64,000 bases of DNA from an uncultured Lachnospiraceae bacterium (GCA_946554445.1 CAMNSD010000002.1:1-64000), one strand, 5' to 3'; positions 8,786 to 17,845 are shown, counted from the first letter of the stretch. Notes: generated by a model not told the origin, from the sequence alone. Program-made: numbers and translations.

Positions 8786-9698
8786 CCCATTTGACCTCTA
8801 ACATCATCGCGTGTCTGTTTGGTACATAGAGCGGATCACCCACCAGATCTTTTTCCGTCCTAGCGTGGAACACCATGACGAGCCGTCCGTCCTCGGTCTC
8901 CACAAAACTGTTATGCCCCGGTCCATATATTTGAAGACTCTCGTCGGTCTTCAGCACCGGATAGCGCTCCTTCACCCAACTCTTCGGATCCAGCAGGTCT
9001 GCATCCTCATCCGCCGTCAACAGGCCAACACAGTAATTGACGCCTGTATCACTGGCCGAATAAGTAACAAACAACTTACCCTCATGATGGATCACCGCAG
9101 GACCTTCATTCACCCAGAACCCATGCCGTTCCCAGTCATAATCGGGTGTCGTCAGAAGCACCTGGGCTGTTGCCAATTTCACGGGCGACTCCATCCGTGC
9201 AATATAGAGGTTAGAGATCTGTCTTCCCACACTCACCTTTTCCGCCCAGATACAGTAACGTTCCCCCTTATTTTCAAAAATAGTCATATCCAAAGAAAAT
9301 GCATGGAAGGAAAACTCATCGGCATCCGCCGCCTGCATCATTCCTCTTTCCACCCAGGGATCATTGATCGGATCCTGGCCTTCACACTCCAGCACATAAG
9401 GTCTGATCTGCCAGATATCGTCCCTCTCTCCCCCGGCAAAATACAGATACCATTTACCGTCAAGATAGTGCAGTTCCGGAGCCCAGATATGTTCGCTCAT
9501 GGGGCCGCTGACGTGCTTTTTCCACACCACGGTCTCTTCGGCATCCGCCAATCCTATCAGGCTCTCGCTCTTTCGCAGGGCAATGCCGTCATATTTGGGC
9601 AGACTGCCTGTAAAATAATAAAAGCCGTCTTTATGATATACATAGGGATCCGCCCTCTGCATGATCCACGGCTGTCTGTAGTTATATTTGTTGTCCAT
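8754..9698 (-). CDS. GH43 exo-alpha-1,5-L-arabinofuranosidase-like enzyme
   Basis: A 314-aa five-bladed propeller glycosidase without signal peptide, so probably cytoplasmic. The catalytic base is D17 in [11 protein letters not shown], the middle aspartate is in the [11 protein letters not shown] region, the general acid is in [15 protein letters not shown], and GPGHNSFV closes the active site. From memory, the pattern [28 protein letters not shown] and YVLEC strongly resembles the Streptomyces exo-arabinofuranosidase of subfamily GH43_26. It would cut arabino-oligosaccharides taken up by the ABC transporter encoded upstream. It sits between yesL-like and chemoreceptor genes. Substrate is inferred from family and neighbours. 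Confidence 0.85.
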   Translation of the reverse strand: MDNKYNYRQPWIMQRADPYVYHKDGFYYFTGSLPKYDGIALRKSESLIGLADAEETVVWKKHVSGPMSEHIWAPELHYLDGKWYLYFAGGERDDIWQIRPYVLECEGQDPINDPWVERGMMQAADADEFSFHAFSLDMTIFENKGERYCIWAEKVSVGRQISNLYIARMESPVKLATAQVLLTTPDYDWERHGFWVNEGPAVIHHEGKLFVTYSASDTGVNYCVGLLTADEDADLLDPKSWVKERYPVLKTDESLQIYGPGHNSFVETEDGRLVMVFHARTEKDLVGDPLYVPNRHAMMLEVKWDEEGKPVFKY

Positions 9699-9745
9699 AA
9701 TTGTGCTCCTTTCCCTTATTTATTCATTATACCCGGGAATGTATT

Positions 9746-10369
9746 TCATGGTCTATCAAAATCATCATATTTTTCATCAATGTGATTCATAAAGACACGA
9801 TAAAAAAAGAAAGACTGTACATAAAACAAAACTGCAAATCCCACAAACAACATAATGCTGTTGGCAATCAGAGATACCAGATTCGCATACATTACCACAC
9901 CGGTAATGATCAGGATGATCGCAGTATATGGAAGATAGCCTATCGCAAACGCCATAGCGTTTTTTAAAAGTTCCCCCGTCTTTCCTTCCAATTTGGCAAA
10001 CACGGGGAATATCCACAATATCCAGATAAAAAATAAAAAGGCGACTACTCCACTGATGATAAACATCGTCTTTCCAAAAGTATTACCCTGCCGATACCAA
10101 AACAGCATATCTGCTGTCATGATCAGGCTGCCAACCAAAATAACAAGCCATACTGGCGTAATTTGGCGAAAATTTTTCTTAAAACTCCCAAAAAACCGCT
10201 TTATCACATACCCGTCCCCGCAACGGATCGAGGTAATGCTCACATAATATGCAGCGGTAGTGGCTGCCCCCGCCGTAAAGACGGGGAGACAGCACAATAA
10301 CCAAAGTACATTCAATAAAATCAAGTCCGTCATTTTGTTCAGAAACGCTATGACTGGTGAGTTTGACAT
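9746..10369 (-). CDS. YesL/DUF624-family membrane protein
   Basis: A 207-aa protein with about five membrane helices, starting with LNKMTDLILLNVLWLLCCLPVFTAG-like sequence, the hallmark of the YesL family. Members sit next to carbohydrate ABC transporter genes in Firmicutes, as in the Bacillus yes rhamnogalacturonan locus, but their role is unknown. Here it follows the second permease by 14 nt and precedes the GH43 gene by 47 nt, so it belongs to the same operon. Confidence 0.88.
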   Translation of the reverse strand: MSNSPVIAFLNKMTDLILLNVLWLLCCLPVFTAGAATTAAYYVSITSIRCGDGYVIKRFFGSFKKNFRQITPVWLVILVGSLIMTADMLFWYRQGNTFGKTMFIISGVVAFLFFIWILWIFPVFAKLEGKTGELLKNAMAFAIGYLPYTAIILIITGVVMYANLVSLIANSIMLFVGFAVLFYVQSFFFYRVFMNHIDEKYDDFDRP

Positions 10370-10383
10370 GACATCATCTCCAT

Positions 10384-11250
10384 TTATTTAATACCGCTGA
10401 TCGCCACTGATTCGATAATGACTCTCTGGAAACAGAAGAACAGGGCAATGGTCGGCAGCATAGCAATTACAGATGCCGCCATGATCAGCGCATAGTCGCT
10501 CTGAATCGAATAATATGTATTGAAGGAACGAATAACTACCTGTAAAGTCCAGTTCTTCTCACTTCTTAAGAAGATGGTCGGTGCCAGATAGTCGTTCCAG
10601 ATTGCCATGAACCACAGTGTAATCTGCGTTCCCACGGCACCCTTCATCAGCGGGAAGAAAATCTGTGCAAAAGTACGGAAATAACCGCACCCGTCCAGTT
10701 TGGCCGCATCCATCAAATCATTCGGGATACTGGTCAAATTCTGCCGCAGGAAGAATACCATGCTGATATTGCCGAAACACGGCGGAATGATCAGGGGCAG
10801 AAGCGTGTCTGTCCATCCGAACTTCGTGAACATTACGTACTGCGGAATCATGATAACTGCAAAAGGTATCATGATCGTTGCCAGCAACCCCATGAAAATG
10901 GCTCCCTTGCCTCTGAAGTTCATCTTGGCAAATGCAAAAGCCGCAAGAGATGAGGTAAAGCCACCGATCAACAATACCGGCACTTCTACCTTTACTGTGT
11001 TTAAAATACCGGAGATGAAGTTACCTTTCGACATAACCTCCGAATATTTACCCCATACCCAGGGATCGGGTATCACTCTTAACTGACCTGACAAGTACTG
11101 ATTCTTCGTCATGAAAGAAGTCATAATCATATAGAAAAACGGGAAAATCATGACTACTGCACCAAGCGCCAGCAGAATGAATACGATGATATTAATTGTT
11201 TTGTCTTTGTGGGATGTGATCCCAGAGGACATTGTATCTTTATTCTTCAT
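10384..11250 (-). CDS. Sugar ABC transporter permease (MalG-type)
   Basis: A 288-aa inner-membrane permease with six helices. The EAA loop that docks the ATPase reads DAAKLDGCGYFRTFAQIFFPLM, and the C-terminus ends in AISGIK, typical of MalG/AraQ/YesQ-type CUT1 permeases. It pairs with the MalF-type permease encoded 12 nt upstream. No ATPase gene is in the locus, so a shared MsmX-type ATPase from elsewhere is expected, as in many Firmicutes. The substrate is probably arabino-oligosaccharide, judged from the GH43 genes around it. Confidence 0.9.
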   Translation of the reverse strand: MKNKDTMSSGITSHKDKTINIIVFILLALGAVVMIFPFFYMIMTSFMTKNQYLSGQLRVIPDPWVWGKYSEVMSKGNFISGILNTVKVEVPVLLIGGFTSSLAAFAFAKMNFRGKGAIFMGLLATIMIPFAVIMIPQYVMFTKFGWTDTLLPLIIPPCFGNISMVFFLRQNLTSIPNDLMDAAKLDGCGYFRTFAQIFFPLMKGAVGTQITLWFMAIWNDYLAPTIFLRSEKNWTLQVVIRSFNTYYSIQSDYALIMAASVIAMLPTIALFFCFQRVIIESVAISGIK

Positions 11251-11262
11251 ATCGTGCCTCCC

Positions 11263-12204
11263 TTAGTCCATAGTCTTAACCCATTTATTCTGGCCAATAA
11301 AGTTGATCAGCGTTATGACAAAGATGATGATCGCCAGGATAACCGCAATCGTGCTCGCATATCCAAGCTGATAGCTCTCAAACGCCTTTTGATACAGATA
11401 GAATACGATCGTTGCCGCACTGTATCCAATACCGCCGTTTCCGTTTGGTGTCATAACCTGAACCTCTACGAACACCTGGAAACCGCCGATCAGGGTGGTC
11501 ACTAATATGTAAAAGGTCACCGGGGAAAGAAGCGGCAGCGTAATGCTCTTAAACTTCTGCCATCCGCTGGCTCCATCCACCATGGCCGCCTCATAATAAG
11601 ACCGTGGTATGTTCTGCAAGCCGGCCAGATATAGGATAATGGAAGTACCCAGACCTTTCCAGACCATGAAGATGATCATGGAAACCTTGATCAGCACCTC
11701 ATCTCCCAGCCAGTTAGGCCCATGTAATCCTGTCAATGTCTTGATGATTGTATTTAGAAGACCGTAATCATAGTTATATACCCATGCCCACAGAATGGAT
11801 ACCGATACCAGAGAGGAAATAACCGGTACATAATACATGGTACGCAGAACCCTTACACCGGGAATCTTCCGGTTCATACCCATAGCGCACAGCAGCCCAA
11901 CTATCATACCGATCGGAATGCCTAACAAATAAATGATCGTGGTGACCAGTGTCTGCCAGAATTTCTTATCTGCAAACAATTTCACATAATTTTCAAAACC
12001 GCAGAAGCGGTCCATCATGCCTTGAAAACCCTTCGCCCCGTTCCATGTCGTCAAACTTGTCAAAAAGGCAAAAATAATGGGATAAAGCATAAAAATGAGA
12101 AATCCGATTGCAGGTGCAGCCACAAATAGAAGTCCCCATTTCTCTTCCCGCTTTGCCATTACAGACAATTTCGTTTTTTGTTTTTTACTCTTACCTGAAT
12201 CCAT
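11263..12204 (-). CDS. Sugar ABC transporter permease (MalF-type)
   Basis: A 313-aa permease with a charged N-terminus, six membrane helices, and the EAA loop YEAAMVDGASGWQKFKSITLP. It matches AraP/YesP/MalF-type CUT1 permeases. It follows the solute-binding lipoprotein gene after a strong hairpin (12239-12270) and is followed closely by the MalG-type permease. The two should form the membrane channel of one importer. Confidence 0.9.
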   Translation of the reverse strand: MDSGKSKKQKTKLSVMAKREEKWGLLFVAAPAIGFLIFMLYPIIFAFLTSLTTWNGAKGFQGMMDRFCGFENYVKLFADKKFWQTLVTTIIYLLGIPIGMIVGLLCAMGMNRKIPGVRVLRTMYYVPVISSLVSVSILWAWVYNYDYGLLNTIIKTLTGLHGPNWLGDEVLIKVSMIIFMVWKGLGTSIILYLAGLQNIPRSYYEAAMVDGASGWQKFKSITLPLLSPVTFYILVTTLIGGFQVFVEVQVMTPNGNGGIGYSAATIVFYLYQKAFESYQLGYASTIAVILAIIIFVITLINFIGQNKWVKTMD

Positions 12205-12238
12205 AATGTCACCTTTCTACCATCTCATTTTATGAAAC

Positions 12239-12270
12239 AGGTGCGGACAGCCTAAACTGTTGCCGCACCT
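12239..12270 (-). promoter_or_regulatory. Intra-operon hairpin between binding protein and permease genes
   Basis: On the minus strand AGGTGCGG and CCGCACCT form an 8-bp stem with a further ACAG/CTGT pairing inside, and no clear T run follows. Such hairpins after binding-protein genes usually protect the upstream mRNA and lower expression of the permeases; the effect here is inferred. Confidence 0.6.
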
Positions 12271-12282
12271 GTGATGTCCTGA

Positions 12283-13794
12283 TTACTGACCGCTTGCTGC
12301 TGCTTTCATTTCGTTTGCATTGTCAAGTGCTGCCTGCATTGCCGGCTGTACCTGTGCACAATACTCAGCTGCTGTCATCTCACCGTTCAATACATACTCG
12401 TAACCGCCGCTCAAGAACTCCTGCCACCAGTCGCCGTTGTATGTGTATGTCAGTTCAACGAAGAGACCTTCATATTTGTCAGTACCTTCAATATAGTTAA
12501 AGATAACATCTACGTTTTCACCGTAAGGAATGGTGCCGTCTGCGATTCTGTCCTTGAAATCACCCTTTGCATAGCTCATGGTGTTCGGAATCTGCAAGGA
12601 AGCGCCTGTTGTCTCACCGCAGAGTACCTTCTGGCCCTCAAGGTCAGTGGAGAACAAAGTGATCAGGGCTGCCGCCGCTTCCGGATACTCTGTATCAGCA
12701 GAAATCGCAAAACCTACGGAACCGTTACGTGTCATGGAAACGCCTGTGGAACCTGTCGGCCATGCACACAGACCCCACTCATAAGGGAAGGTGTTCTCGT
12801 CCATGAATGCGCCTACGTCCCATGTACCGCATGCGTAGAAACCAATCTGGCCGTCCAGCCATCTCTGGTATCCGCCGAGAGCCGTATCCTGCTCAACGGT
12901 AGGAGTTACATTATATTTGCATGTCAGATCTGCAAAATACTGGAATGCATCAATAAATTCTTTCTGTCCATCAATTACTACCTGTGTATAATCTTCATTC
13001 AGAAAATGTCCGCCGTTCGTGTAGATGAATGCGTCAAGTGCCCACTGCAATGCATTTGCGCAGCCCCACTGGTCGATCTCGCCATCGCCGTCTTTATCCA
13101 TTGTCAGCTTGCCGCAAACTTCCAGGAACTCTTCCCAGGTATAAGGATTTTCAGGATCCGGATACTCTAAGCCAGCCTCGTCAAACAGTGTCTTGTTATA
13201 TGCAAAAGCAAAGGTGGATAAATCCTTAGGCAGGCAGTAAAGGGAACCCTTGCCTGCTTCCTTACCGTCATAACGATAAGCATCTACGATAGCCGGCCAT
13301 AGGTCAGCAATCGTCTCTGCCGGAACATACTGGTCAAGCGGAAGCACATAACCGTCATCTACGTTAGCCGCTACAGTATCAGGGCCTACATAGAAAATGT
13401 CAGGCATATCGGATGCTGCTTTATATGCTAAAATCTTCTGACCATACTCATCTGCTGTGGTAACTTCGAAAGTTACGTTCGCACCTGTGGTCTCCATGAA
13501 TTTGTCGATCAGGGACTGGTAAACTGCTTTCTCATGATCCTGCGCATAGATAAATACTGTCAGGTCAGCGCCGCTGAAGTCGCCTTCAACTGCAATATTC
13601 TCTGTTGCGGATTCATCTACTGTGATCTGAGCGCCAACGCTTTCCGTTAACCCCCCCCCCTCAGTATTTTCGGTTGTTTCAGCCGCCGGTGCGCTGTCTG
13701 CGGGTGCGCTCCCTTCATCGGAACCGCCACATCCTGCCAGGCAAGACATCGTGAGTACGGATGCAAGTAATACACTAACTATTCTCTTTTTCAT
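12283..13794 (-). CDS. Extracellular sugar-binding lipoprotein of ABC transporter
   Basis: A 503-aa family-1 solute-binding protein with a lipoprotein signal ending LAGC (Cys22), a Ser/Ala/Thr/Glu-rich linker to about residue 60, and a two-lobe binding domain with the AYNKTLFDEAGLEYP segment typical of MalE/AraN-like proteins. It should capture arabino-oligosaccharides and deliver them to the two permeases. It is first in the operon, with a strong promoter 170 nt upstream. Odd feature: the linker codons for Gly46-Gly48 lie in an uninterrupted run of ten G on the coding strand (13651-13660), which is prone to slippage and would shift the frame right after the signal peptide. Confidence 0.9.
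   Translation of the reverse strand: MKKRIVSVLLASVLTMSCLAGCGGSDEGSAPADSAPAAETTENTEGGGLTESVGAQITVDESATENIAVEGDFSGADLTVFIYAQDHEKAVYQSLIDKFMETTGANVTFEVTTADEYGQKILAYKAASDMPDIFYVGPDTVAANVDDGYVLPLDQYVPAETIADLWPAIVDAYRYDGKEAGKGSLYCLPKDLSTFAFAYNKTLFDEAGLEYPDPENPYTWEEFLEVCGKLTMDKDGDGEIDQWGCANALQWALDAFIYTNGGHFLNEDYTQVVIDGQKEFIDAFQYFADLTCKYNVTPTVEQDTALGGYQRWLDGQIGFYACGTWDVGAFMDENTFPYEWGLCAWPTGSTGVSMTRNGSVGFAISADTEYPEAAAALITLFSTDLEGQKVLCGETTGASLQIPNTMSYAKGDFKDRIADGTIPYGENVDVIFNYIEGTDKYEGLFVELTYTYNGDWWQEFLSGGYEYVLNGEMTAAEYCAQVQPAMQAALDNANEMKAAASGQ
13651..13660 (-). repeat. Ten-base homopolymeric G tract within the binding-protein gene
   Basis: Ten consecutive C on the plus strand (G in the coding strand) encode part of Glu45 and Gly46-48 in the flexible linker of the lipoprotein. 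Gain or loss of one base would frameshift nearly the whole protein. Such tracts act as phase-variation switches in other bacteria; a sequencing miscount is also possible. Confidence 0.9.
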
Positions 13795-13890
13795 AAGAAC
13801 CTCCTTTTCTTTGCACTTGCTCTCATTTCCTTAAATGTTTGATACAGATTGAACAGAAAACTTCCTATACATTTTGTTTTGCCGGCAATT

Positions 13891-13919
13891 TGCACAAATG
13901 CCATTTTATGTATTGTGCA
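13891..13919. promoter_or_regulatory. Inverted repeat in the leader of the arabinan operon
   Basis: TGCACAA (13891-13897) and TTGTGCA (13913-13919) form an inverted repeat with a 15-nt gap, inside the transcribed leader about 40 nt after the predicted start site. It could be an operator or an RNA hairpin. The rest of the 275-nt gap up to 14069 is AT-rich and holds the promoter but no gene I can support. Confidence 0.4.
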
Positions 13920-13961
13920 GTTTGTATAAAAGTTCTCGTTTCTTTTTGTTCTGATATACAC

Positions 13962-13990
13962 ATAGTACAATGTGTTGCATCAGTTGTCAA
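13962..13990 (-). promoter_or_regulatory. Promoter of the arabinan uptake operon
   Basis: Minus strand TTGACA (13985-13990) and TACTAT (13962-13967) with a 17-nt spacer, a strong sigma-A match. It would drive the binding protein, both permeases, the YesL-like protein, the GH43 enzyme and the chemoreceptor. Confidence 0.75.
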
Positions 13991-14069
13991 TAGATTATTT
14001 TATATTTTCTTAAAATATCTTAAATAAATATAAAATCCAAAAACAAATCAAGAAGATTAAAACTAATAT

Positions 14070-15575
14070 TCAAATATACATTACCACCCAAATGGTCTGA
14101 TTGTCATTGCCAACCCCCATAAAGCATCTCACGGCATTTCCCGCTTCATCCGTCATATCAAGGATCACGCCGGAATATGTCACGCCGTCCTGCATCAGAT
14201 CCATATAACAGGTGCCTTCCTCCAGTTCGTAACTGGCGTCTCCTTCCCCGCCAGAGATGGTGCCGCCTTTGAGCGTCACAGCCTGCGCCGCGTGGATTTC
14301 CGCGCCGATATCCGTTCCATGATTGAGCAGATACCACTTACCCTCTATTTCCTTCTTGGTATAACCTCCGTCTTTCAGACTCTCTCCATTGGTAGCAAAG
14401 GGCGCCGCCACAAGCCATCCCTCTTTATTCCGGAACATTTGATGCACTCTCGGTTCATGATATTCCGTTCCGCTGTCGAAACGCTGGTGATAGACCAGAT
14501 ACATCTTTCCATCCTCATCAATCATGGCGGAACAGTGTCCCGGCGCCATATAAGCAGTCTTTAAACTGGGCAGCATGTAATTGCCCATCATCTTCACGCC
14601 CAGCCCCGAATGGTCGGAAACATAGTCGAAAGTTGCACCTGAGGCATCCAGATATGGCCCGTCCACCTGCTCGGAACGATAGCATCGAATCTGATAACCG
14701 CCCTCCCTGGTCAATCCCCCATAGGAGACCAGCAAATAATAATAAGATGTTTCCTCATCATAGAAGATATAAGGCCCTTCGCAGGAATTATGCAGACCGC
14801 CAATCAGATACTTGCCGAAATACTTGTCCACATGCGCCGCCTCATCCGTCTCCGGATGAATCGGATATCCTGTGGCCTCGTCCAATTCCAGGAGCCAGAT
14901 GCCGCCCGACCAGGAACCGTAGACCATCCACATCTTCCCCTCTTTATCATAGAAAACCGTAGGATCGATACAGTTGGGATAGTTCAGGTGATTGTACTCC
15001 GCCGACTGCAGATATGCCGATGGCTTGGCGTCCGTTCCCATGATCTCATAAAAGTTCGTTTTATCCGCCGTCATGGAAGTGAAACCGGAATACACAAGGG
15101 TATCCTCATAATGATAAGGCCCGGTAATCTCATCCGCCGTGGCGAAACATATATTGGAAGTCCTCCAATCATGACTGGTGGAGAAATACATCACCCATTT
15201 CCCCATGGCTTTATTGTAGATCACATCCGGCGCCCATACCGCATAACCGCCTTCCACATATTCCCCTACAAAGGAAAAGGCATCCATGCTCTCGCTGAAC
15301 AGATTGTCAAACAGCGGATTGGCCCCATTGACACCACTGGCAAAAGACTTCCAGTTCATCAGATCCTTGCTCTGGGCCGCTTCCATATGTGAGCCAAAAA
15401 TATAGTATGTATCTCCTTCCTTTACAATAGAAGGATCATGTACGGAAACTCCCAGCGCCTGATTACCCAGCGCCACCTCTGATGCATCTTTGCCCTGTAC
15501 CTCCCCGCATCCAGTGAGAAGCAGCGTCATGATTGACATGATTACGCCACATCCCAAAATACTTTTTCTTTTCAT
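14070..15575 (-). CDS. GH43 endo-arabinanase-like lipoprotein
   Basis: A 501-aa surface enzyme: lipoprotein signal ending LLTGC (Cys23), a five-bladed propeller with catalytic base in VHDPSIVKEGDTYY, a middle aspartate in CIDPTVFYD, the general acid in NSCEGPYIFYDEE, and the MAPGHCSAMIDEDG segment, then a C-terminal domain of about 100 residues (GKWYLLNHGTDIG onward) as in arabinan endo-1,5-alpha-L-arabinosidases. It would cut arabinan at the cell surface for uptake by the neighbouring ABC system. ATG at 15575 has GGAGG 5 nt upstream, better than GTG at 15587. It has its own promoter at 15620-15648. Confidence 0.85.
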   Translation of the reverse strand: MKRKSILGCGVIMSIMTLLLTGCGEVQGKDASEVALGNQALGVSVHDPSIVKEGDTYYIFGSHMEAAQSKDLMNWKSFASGVNGANPLFDNLFSESMDAFSFVGEYVEGGYAVWAPDVIYNKAMGKWVMYFSTSHDWRTSNICFATADEITGPYHYEDTLVYSGFTSMTADKTNFYEIMGTDAKPSAYLQSAEYNHLNYPNCIDPTVFYDKEGKMWMVYGSWSGGIWLLELDEATGYPIHPETDEAAHVDKYFGKYLIGGLHNSCEGPYIFYDEETSYYYLLVSYGGLTREGGYQIRCYRSEQVDGPYLDASGATFDYVSDHSGLGVKMMGNYMLPSLKTAYMAPGHCSAMIDEDGKMYLVYHQRFDSGTEYHEPRVHQMFRNKEGWLVAAPFATNGESLKDGGYTKKEIEGKWYLLNHGTDIGAEIHAAQAVTLKGGTISGGEGDASYELEEGTCYMDLMQDGVTYSGVILDMTDEAGNAVRCFMGVGNDNQTIWVVMYI

Positions 15576-15619
15576 CTCATCCTCCACATGAATCTAAACT
15601 AATTTTGATTTATATTTTT

Positions 15620-15648
15620 ATTGTATCCATATTGCCCAAATTTTTCAA
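15620..15648 (-). promoter_or_regulatory. Promoter of the surface GH43 gene
   Basis: Minus strand TTGAAA (15643-15648) and TACAAT (15620-15625), spacer 17 nt, a good sigma-A match about 45 nt before the start codon. Confidence 0.65.
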
Positions 15649-15665
15649 GTATTTCTCATAAAAAT

Positions 15666-15681
15666 TATAGTTTTTTGCTAT
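15666..15681 (+). promoter_or_regulatory. Repeated upstream motif, copy 1
   Basis: TATAGTTTTTTGCTAT, an ATAG/CTAT inverted repeat around a T run, about 97 nt before the plus-strand GH43 gene. Identical on the minus strand at 36315-36330 and 15 of 16 identical at 19872-19887, always in the same orientation relative to the next downstream gene. Function unknown. Confidence 0.4.
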
Positions 15682-15778
15682 TATAATTGCCAATTACTGT
15701 TTTTTAATTTATACTTAGATAAATTAAAACAGAAAAATGTCGAAAAGATGTATCACTTTTCATCAAGGAGGAAACGCT

Positions 15779-17101
15779 ATGACAGAAATTCATTATCCAC
15801 AAAAGCCACCGGCACAACCGCCCAAACCAACCCTAAAACCCGGTATGGACCGCAATCTCCCCGGTCTGTGGATGACACATGATCCGGCCGTCTTCTACGA
15901 TGCCGACCAGGAATACTACTATATCTACAGCACCGGCGCCATCTGCAGACGTTCCAGGGACTTGATAAACTGGGAAAATCTGGGAAAGGTCGTAGAAAAT
16001 CCGCCTGAGGAATCCATAAACTGGACGAAAAGCACCGATATCTGGGCGCCGGATATCATCAAAGTCGGCAAGGAGTACCGCCTGTACTGCTCCAACTCTT
16101 CCTGGGGTGTCAGACAGTCCTGCATCTTCTTAGCTGTCTCAGACACACCGGAAGGACCTTTTATTCCCAGGGACTGTGTGCTCAAGACAAGCGATGAACT
16201 CCCCGTAAACGGCATCGACGCCAACATCATCGAAGATGCTGATTCCGGAGAGCAGTATATGCTGTATGGTTCTTTCTGGGGCGGCTGTCATATCCTGCGT
16301 CTGCACAAAGAAACAGGGCTTGCCGCCGAAGACGGCATCGGCATCTGTCTGGCCAGACGCCCCGCCTGGACGGACTGCTCCATCGAGGGGCCCTATATGA
16401 TCTACCATCCCGTTACGAAATACTATTATCTTTTTGTATCCTATGGATCTCTGAAAAGTGATTATAATATCCGGATCGGCAGAAGCCGTAAGATTACCGG
16501 ACCTTTCTATGACTATCATGGACGTGATCTGGCGGATATCCATGACGATGACAATACCACAGGACTGATGATCTCCTGCGGCTACCGCTGGCTGGACGGC
16601 ACACCCTATATGGCTCCCGGCCACAATTCTGTACTTATGAATAACGACGGGCGGATGTTCTTAATCTCCCACATCCGCGAAATGAACTTTAAAGACGAAC
16701 CGGAACCCTCCACTATGCAGATCAGACAGCTTTACCTGACGCCCGATGCATGGTTGATCGCCGCCGCCCAGCCCTATGCCGGCGAAACTCTACAGTCTAT
16801 AGAGGAAGCCGACCTTCTAGGAGACTATGAAAGGATCAGCCTGACGCCTTCCATACCCCAGGGCGTCATGTGCGCGCACCCCTTCCGTCTCATGCCCGAA
16901 GGCCGCATGGAGTGCTGCTCAATCGTAGGTTCTTGGAAACAACAGGACAGTCATACACTTACCCTCAGTTACGGCAATATCACAGAGACCATTACCGTAT
17001 CCCCCGCTTGGGATCACGAACTTGACTGCCCGACGCTGACGTTTTCCGGCCTTTCCAATAAAGGAATTTGTACCTGGTACAAAAAGGTTAATTTCTGCTA
17101 G
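15779..17101 (+). CDS. GH43 arabinanase-like enzyme, probably cytoplasmic
   Basis: A 440-aa enzyme without signal peptide. The propeller has its base in MTHDPAVFYDADQEYYY, a middle aspartate in NGIDANIIED, the acid in CSIEGPYMIYHP, and YMAPGHNSVLMNNDG. A C-terminal domain of about 90 residues resembles that of the surface GH43 gene next door. It probably cuts imported arabino-oligosaccharides, like AbnB-type intracellular arabinanases. ATG at 15779 has AGGAGG 7 nt before it, so a longer reading starting at 15737 was rejected. Its stop codon abuts the stop codon of the convergent anti-sigma gene with no gap and no terminator. Confidence 0.85.
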   Translation: MTEIHYPQKPPAQPPKPTLKPGMDRNLPGLWMTHDPAVFYDADQEYYYIYSTGAICRRSRDLINWENLGKVVENPPEESINWTKSTDIWAPDIIKVGKEYRLYCSNSSWGVRQSCIFLAVSDTPEGPFIPRDCVLKTSDELPVNGIDANIIEDADSGEQYMLYGSFWGGCHILRLHKETGLAAEDGIGICLARRPAWTDCSIEGPYMIYHPVTKYYYLFVSYGSLKSDYNIRIGRSRKITGPFYDYHGRDLADIHDDDNTTGLMISCGYRWLDGTPYMAPGHNSVLMNNDGRMFLISHIREMNFKDEPEPSTMQIRQLYLTPDAWLIAAAQPYAGETLQSIEEADLLGDYERISLTPSIPQGVMCAHPFRLMPEGRMECCSIVGSWKQQDSHTLTLSYGNITETITVSPAWDHELDCPTLTFSGLSNKGICTWYKKVNFC

Positions 17102-17845
17102 TTAATGTCCATGATGACCACCATGGGAATTATTGCTGTTGTGATGGTCTCCCTGCCCATTTGGTTTATTTGTCTGTCCATTGTGGGAACAGGTATCTAT
17201 CCTGTCACGCAGTTCTCCCATGGTCATCCCATGGCAGTCCTCTATGGTAACGCTTTCATCATACTCCAGGAGTTCCAAATATGTCCTGTATTTTCCAAAC
17301 GACATATCGTGCTGATGCGCTTCATGCATACATGTAGAATCGCTGACATAGGTCAACGCCCCATAGCTTTGGAACAACTCGCTGGCATTGAGTTCCTTCA
17401 CAATCTCTTCCGACTGGTCGGAAACCACCGTAAAGACCAGCATGGCATCTTTGTTCAGATATCTGCTGTAACTTTCATCCTTCAACAGCCTGTCGATTGC
17501 CTGCATATAAGAGACATTTTTCAGCGGCACCTGTTCTGTGACCGTCCGCCCGTCCTCATTATACGCTTCCACGGATACCACCTTCCCAAAACGGTTAATG
17601 TTAAGTTCTATGGAAGGATTGACATCCACACTGATATAGGAAACAGGTTTTCTGTATACGGAATATCCTCCTGTCCCCATGAAGAGGCAAAGACAAATCA
17701 CCGCCAGGGCATATCCGGGAGCAAAATGCAGTCTAAATCTGTTTCTTTTGGCCTGCTGCTCATTCAGATAACACAGCGTATTGCGTTTCAGTTCTTCCGA
17801 CGCCTGTATATTTTCCAGACTATTCCGAATCGGATTCATGCCCAC
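17102..17845 (-). CDS. RsgI-like anti-sigma factor with His-rich tail
   Basis: A 247-aa protein: cytoplasmic N-terminus (1-42), one membrane helix (about 43-63), then ISVDVNPSIELNINRFGKVV, the RsgI signature in which the Asn76-Pro77 bond is the autoproteolysis site reported for clostridial RsgI proteins. The outer part ends in a His/Asn/Gly-rich tail (from about 222, with DHHNSNNSHGGHHGH) instead of the carbohydrate-binding modules of Clostridium thermocellum RsgI. It overlaps the end of the sigma gene by 10 nt. It should hold the sigma factor at the membrane until an outside signal triggers proteolysis. The His tail and the His-rich neighbour suggest a metal, but this is inference. Confidence 0.8.
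   Translation of the reverse strand: MGMNPIRNSLENIQASEELKRNTLCYLNEQQAKRNRFRLHFAPGYALAVICLCLFMGTGGYSVYRKPVSYISVDVNPSIELNINRFGKVVSVEAYNEDGRTVTEQVPLKNVSYMQAIDRLLKDESYSRYLNKDAMLVFTVVSDQSEEIVKELNASELFQSYGALTYVSDSTCMHEAHQHDMSFGKYRTYLELLEYDESVTIEDCHGMTMGELRDRIDTCSHNGQTNKPNGQGDHHNSNNSHGGHHGH

Noticed and set aside
8811-9785. A 324-aa plus-strand reading frame opposite the GH43 gene
   Set aside because: It lies fully opposite a gene with all GH43 catalytic motifs and has no ribosome binding site.
15737-15778. Upstream ATG for the plus-strand GH43 gene
   Set aside because: It adds 14 residues and lacks a ribosome binding site; AGGAGG is 7 nt before the ATG at 15779.
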